The notes under the pieces are model-generated. The model was not told where the DNA came from. It saw only the letters and a program-made list of their open reading frames with translations, and made no database searches. Shown piece by piece: positions 61,442-64,000 of a stretch of 64,000 bases of DNA (positions within the stretch are counted from its first letter, which is position 1; every line of letters starts with the position of its first letter). This DNA is from Litorivivens sp041624475 (GTDB lineage: Bacteria > Pseudomonadota > Gammaproteobacteria > Pseudomonadales > Spongiibacteraceae). The translations under genes were made by a program, and so were the position numbers. The stretch is taken from NCBI RefSeq assembly GCF_041624475.1, contig NZ_JBFJUX010000004.1, forward strand, positions 62,001 through 126,000, read 5' to 3'.

Positions 61442-62983
61442 CTAGCGAATGGATTCTTCCGGGAGTGCTTCCTTAATGCCCTCATCGATGGGCATTTTGT
61501 CCGGCAGTGCGCCGCTTGCTGCCAATTGCTCGGCCAGCATTCTGCGCATTGATTTCAGCCGCTGTCTGAAAGCCGGGTTGTTGGCAAGATTGTTCAGCTC
61601 TTGTGGATCGTTTTTAAGGTCGTAGAGCTCTTCCATATGGCGCAGCGGACCGCCGTCGCCATGGGGGTATTGGGTATACTTCCAGCGATCGGTCCGAACC
61701 CCGCGAACATTGGGGGTGTAGGGAAACTGGGATTCATAGTTGTATTCGTACAGCCAGCTTTCGCGCCACTTGGTGGCTTTTCCCATTGCCAGTTTCGCCC
61801 ACGAAAGGCCCTGGGCGCTGGGCATCTCGGTGCCGAGAGTAAACTCCATTACACTGGGCGCCAGATCAATATTCAAAACTTGCTCTTCAACCACAGTGCC
61901 TGCCGGTATTGCGCGCGGATAACGCACCACCATCGGCACTCGGATGCTTTCTTCATGCATGGTCCGTTTGTCGATCATGCCGTGTTCTCCCATCAGGAAG
62001 CCGTTGTCGCTGCTGAATACGAAGAGGGTGTTGTCCAGTTCACCGGTTTTGGCGAGGTGCTGGTATATCCGCCCTACCGAATCGTCTACAGAATTTATGG
62101 TGGCGGTATAGGCACGTACGAAGCGTTCGAAATCGAGCATGGCTTCGGCGCTGCGATCCGGGAAATCCTCACGAAAGCCGTAGAGCGGGCCATAGATTCC
62201 ATGCCAGGTGTCCAGCCGTTCCGTGACCCACTGAGGCTTGCTTTTCAGGTTGAAGCCGCTGACTGGATAGGGCACTCGTACGTGCTGATAGGTGTTTTCG
62301 TACTTTGGTTCGGGAATAAACGGTCCGTGCGGTGCCTTGTGGCCAACCACCAGTGCAAAGGGGCGCCCGGGCTTGCGCTGTTGCAGCCAGTCCAGGGCAA
62401 TATCGGTTACACGTTCTGTGTAGTAGCCCTTAACAACTTCGCGCTTGCCGTTGAGATTCAAGGTGGTGTCGTAGTATTTACCCTGTCCTTTATGGGTCAC
62501 CCAGTAGTCAAAGCCGGGGCGTTTCGAGTCGTCGTCTTCTCCCATATGCCATTTGCCGATATACGCTGTCTCGTAGTCGGCCTGTCGCAGCAGCATGGGA
62601 AAGCTCTGCAGCTGGCGGGGGTAGTCAGTGAAGTTGTCGCGTACGCCATGGGTATGGGCGTAGGTGCCAGAGAGGAAGGAGGCGCGGCTGGGTGAACACA
62701 GTGACGAAGTCACGAACATGTTGCTAAACCGGGCGCCTTCCTGTGCCAGTTTGTCGATGTTCGGGGTTTTTATGCCAAGTAGCGGTTTGGGGTGATAGCC
62801 CACGGCATCGGATCGCTGATCGTCGGTCAGGATAAAGACGACGTTCGGCGGGGTGGCGGCTTTCAAGGCGAAGCTAAGCCCAAGGAAACTAAAGAAAATT
62901 ATTGCATGCGCCCAGTTTCTGCCTGAGTTGCGGTCTCTGATGGGCGGTGTGCCGTGGCTGCCCCTGATGTCGGGTTTGCTCAT
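61442..62983 (-). CDS. Secreted sulfatase (Cys type)
   Basis: A 513-residue sulfatase with a hydrophobic export segment near residues 25-42. The signature is SSLCSPSRASFLSGTYAH with Cys96 in CXPXR. Metal ligands are in FILTDDQRSDA. Other motifs are YIGKWHMGE and FSSDNGFLMGEHG. It belongs to the iduronate/heparan-type branch by eye, not proven. As first gene of the operon it lies behind a promoter with a LacI-type operator. It needs formylglycine modification; the FGE at 16031-17026 is the only candidate seen. Confidence 0.93.
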   Translation of the reverse strand: MSKPDIRGSHGTPPIRDRNSGRNWAHAIIFFSFLGLSFALKAATPPNVVFILTDDQRSDAVGYHPKPLLGIKTPNIDKLAQEGARFSNMFVTSSLCSPSRASFLSGTYAHTHGVRDNFTDYPRQLQSFPMLLRQADYETAYIGKWHMGEDDDSKRPGFDYWVTHKGQGKYYDTTLNLNGKREVVKGYYTERVTDIALDWLQQRKPGRPFALVVGHKAPHGPFIPEPKYENTYQHVRVPYPVSGFNLKSKPQWVTERLDTWHGIYGPLYGFREDFPDRSAEAMLDFERFVRAYTATINSVDDSVGRIYQHLAKTGELDNTLFVFSSDNGFLMGEHGMIDKRTMHEESIRVPMVVRYPRAIPAGTVVEEQVLNIDLAPSVMEFTLGTEMPSAQGLSWAKLAMGKATKWRESWLYEYNYESQFPYTPNVRGVRTDRWKYTQYPHGDGGPLRHMEELYDLKNDPQELNNLANNPAFRQRLKSMRRMLAEQLAASGALPDKMPIDEGIKEALPEESIR

Positions 62984-63038
62984 TGTCGGGCCTCTCTGGT
63001 GCAGACGCTGGTTTACGTTGTTTTTAGGGTTATAAAAT

Positions 63039-63050
63039 GTAAACGTTTAC
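63039..63050. promoter_or_regulatory. LacI/GalR-type operator upstream of the sulfatase operon
   Basis: GTAAACGTTTAC is a perfect 12-bp palindrome with the central CG typical of LacI-family operators, set in an AT-rich flank. It lies 56 bp before the ATG of the leading sulfatase. No LacI-family gene is seen in the window, so the regulator would act from elsewhere. Confidence 0.6.
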
Positions 63051-63175
63051 TTTTATAATTGCAATTCTAGCCGGAGTCAATAAAACATTCCGCTTAATAA
63101 TCGTTAATCAGGTGGAAATGAGGGCGCGGCGACAGTTTTAGTGGGCGGTGCTCAGCGTGCGGAAACGCAGCGATA

Positions 63176-63691
63176 CTACGCCACGCCTTTCAAGGTCCGG
63201 TTGATCCAGCCCAGCAAAAACTTGGACTGGCTACTATCGCGATTCACTATCTCTGCATAGCGTGCAACCTTGGCCATGGCGTAGCGGTAAAGAAAGTCCT
63301 GCGCGGGGAAGCTGTTCAGCTTGCCTAGGGTAACCGGGCCCAGTATGCCGTCGGCGCTGGTGTCGAGAATGGACTGGGCGAGTTTGATTGCGGTGCCCGT
63401 GCCTGCGTTCACAGCGAAGTCGAACAGGGTCTCGGCAACGCGTTGATCCTCGATGTCGTCGCCGCGCAGGCGGCTCCAGAACTCATCCCGGTAAAAAGCT
63501 TTTACACAATCTACGAGGGCTGGGTTATGGAGGTCGTCCGCGTCGATATACTGCCAGCCTGACCAGTGCGGATGGTAGCGTCGGGCGACGCCAGCGTAGG
63601 TGGTGCCGCCGCGATCTCCTTCAACGGCGTGGAGCGCATAGCCACCCTCATTGCGAATCATTTCCTCGTAGGCGGGTTCGAACAGGGCCAT
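63176..63691 (-). CDS. GH108-family lysozyme-like protein
   Basis: A 171-residue protein of the glycosyl hydrolase 108 / predicted peptidoglycan-binding group. The catalytic Glu motif IRNEGGY is near the N-terminus and DRGGTTYAGV follows; the C-terminal half (ADGILGPVTLGKLNS) is the companion wall-binding domain. There is no signal peptide, as for holin-dependent endolysins or proteins exported by other routes. ATG 63691 is preferred to an earlier start at 63751. It stands alone, so it may be a phage relic or a secretion-activating hydrolase. Confidence 0.85.
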   Translation of the reverse strand: MALFEPAYEEMIRNEGGYALHAVEGDRGGTTYAGVARRYHPHWSGWQYIDADDLHNPALVDCVKAFYRDEFWSRLRGDDIEDQRVAETLFDFAVNAGTGTAIKLAQSILDTSADGILGPVTLGKLNSFPAQDFLYRYAMAKVARYAEIVNRDSSQSKFLLGWINRTLKGVA

Positions 63692-63815
63692 TGTGGATCT
63701 CGTTTTATTGCTGTTTTCAAAACGATACACCCGCTTTTTACTTGAGGTCAAAAAATCCCATGGCGCTAAGTGTTACGTACCACTAAGCTGAGGGCAGTCA
63801 AAAAGGGGAGGTTGC

Positions 63816-64000
63816 ATGGAGCTGTCGCTTGCGTTGGTGGTAATTCTTGTCAGTGGCATTCTGTGTCAGTGGTTGGCATGGCGCCTGAAAATACCGGCCA
63901 TTGTTCTGCTGGCCACGGCGGGCCTGATTCTGGGGCCTGTATCCGGTTGGGTGCAGCCCGCTGTGGACTTTGGACCAAGCCTTAATGCCGTTATCCAGCT
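63816..64000 (+). CDS. Cation/proton antiporter, N-terminal part (partial)
   Basis: About 61 residues before the window ends. The start MELSLALVVILVSGILCQWL then RLKIPAIVLLATAGLILGP matches the first two membrane helices of CPA1-type Na+/H+ or K+/H+ antiporters. ATG 63816 has GGGGAGG 5 nt upstream. The rest lies outside the window, so the ion specificity cannot be judged. Confidence 0.8.
   Translation, partial: MELSLALVVILVSGILCQWLAWRLKIPAIVLLATAGLILGPVSGWVQPAVDFGPSLNAVIQ

Noticed and set aside
61601..62695. A 364-residue open frame opposite the sulfatase gene
   Set aside because: Long, but it is the complement of a clear sulfatase with CXPXR and metal-binding motifs, and it has no domain of its own.

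Overview
The window reads as chromosome of a gammaproteobacterium, probably a marine, hydrocarbon-degrading lineage near the Cellvibrionales/Spongiibacteraceae. That placement is inferred from gene order (aspS-yebC-ruvCAB-ybgC-tolQRAB-pal-cpoB-queE-queC), the Grx4/Lrp/acyl-CoA dehydrogenase neighbourhood, and the many TonB receptors. It is not proven from sequence alone.

Layout. (1) 1-17190 is conserved core: a Nudix hydrolase, a lytic transglycosylase, proS, a HIT protein, an HU-like protein with a histone-H1-like tail, an FmdB-type zinc ribbon, aspS, yebC, ruvCAB, the full tol-pal operon, queE, queC and a lipoprotein formylglycine-generating enzyme (FGE). (2) 17191-51643 is a genomic island of about 34 kb in a tRNA-Lys(UUU) gene. 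The intact tRNA (51599-51674, minus) lies beside a tyrosine integrase. A 43-nt copy of its 3' half lies at the other end (17191-17233). (3) 51675-64000 is core or older accessory DNA: grxD, an Lrp/AsnC regulator, an acyl-CoA dehydrogenase, a minus-strand cluster of two sulfatases, a TonB receptor, ThuA and a GMC dehydrogenase with its small subunit, then a GH108 lysozyme-like protein and the start of a cation/proton antiporter.

The island has three parts. Its left end carries a 1765-residue protein with a complete tyrosine-recombinase catalytic domain at its C-terminus and two degenerate recombinase-like segments upstream, then an unknown protein, an orphan ParS/MbcA-like antitoxin and a fused IS481/IS66 remnant. 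The middle (26-46 kb) is a hydrocarbon-oxidation cluster: three CYP153-type P450s, two [2Fe-2S] ferredoxins (one without a start codon), an AlkB-type alkane monooxygenase, a GMC alcohol oxidoreductase, two TonB receptors, two AraC-type and one TetR-type regulator, and a membrane protein closely resembling styrene oxide isomerase in an apparent operon with a P450, a transglutaminase-like protein and an alpha/beta hydrolase. The right end (46-51.5 kb) has a truncated MbnH-like di-heme peroxidase beside the stump of a TonB receptor, then an integrase/excisionase operon with an HD-domain protein and small unknown genes.

Working model (inference): substrates enter through the TonB receptors, are oxidised at a terminal carbon by AlkB or CYP153 enzymes, or epoxidised and isomerised to aldehydes by the styrene-oxide-isomerase-like protein, and are oxidised further by the GMC enzyme. 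No rubredoxin, ferredoxin reductase, aldehyde dehydrogenase or acyl-CoA ligase is seen in the island, so these must be encoded elsewhere. The right-flank sulfatases are Cys-type and would need an FGE such as the one at 16031-17026.
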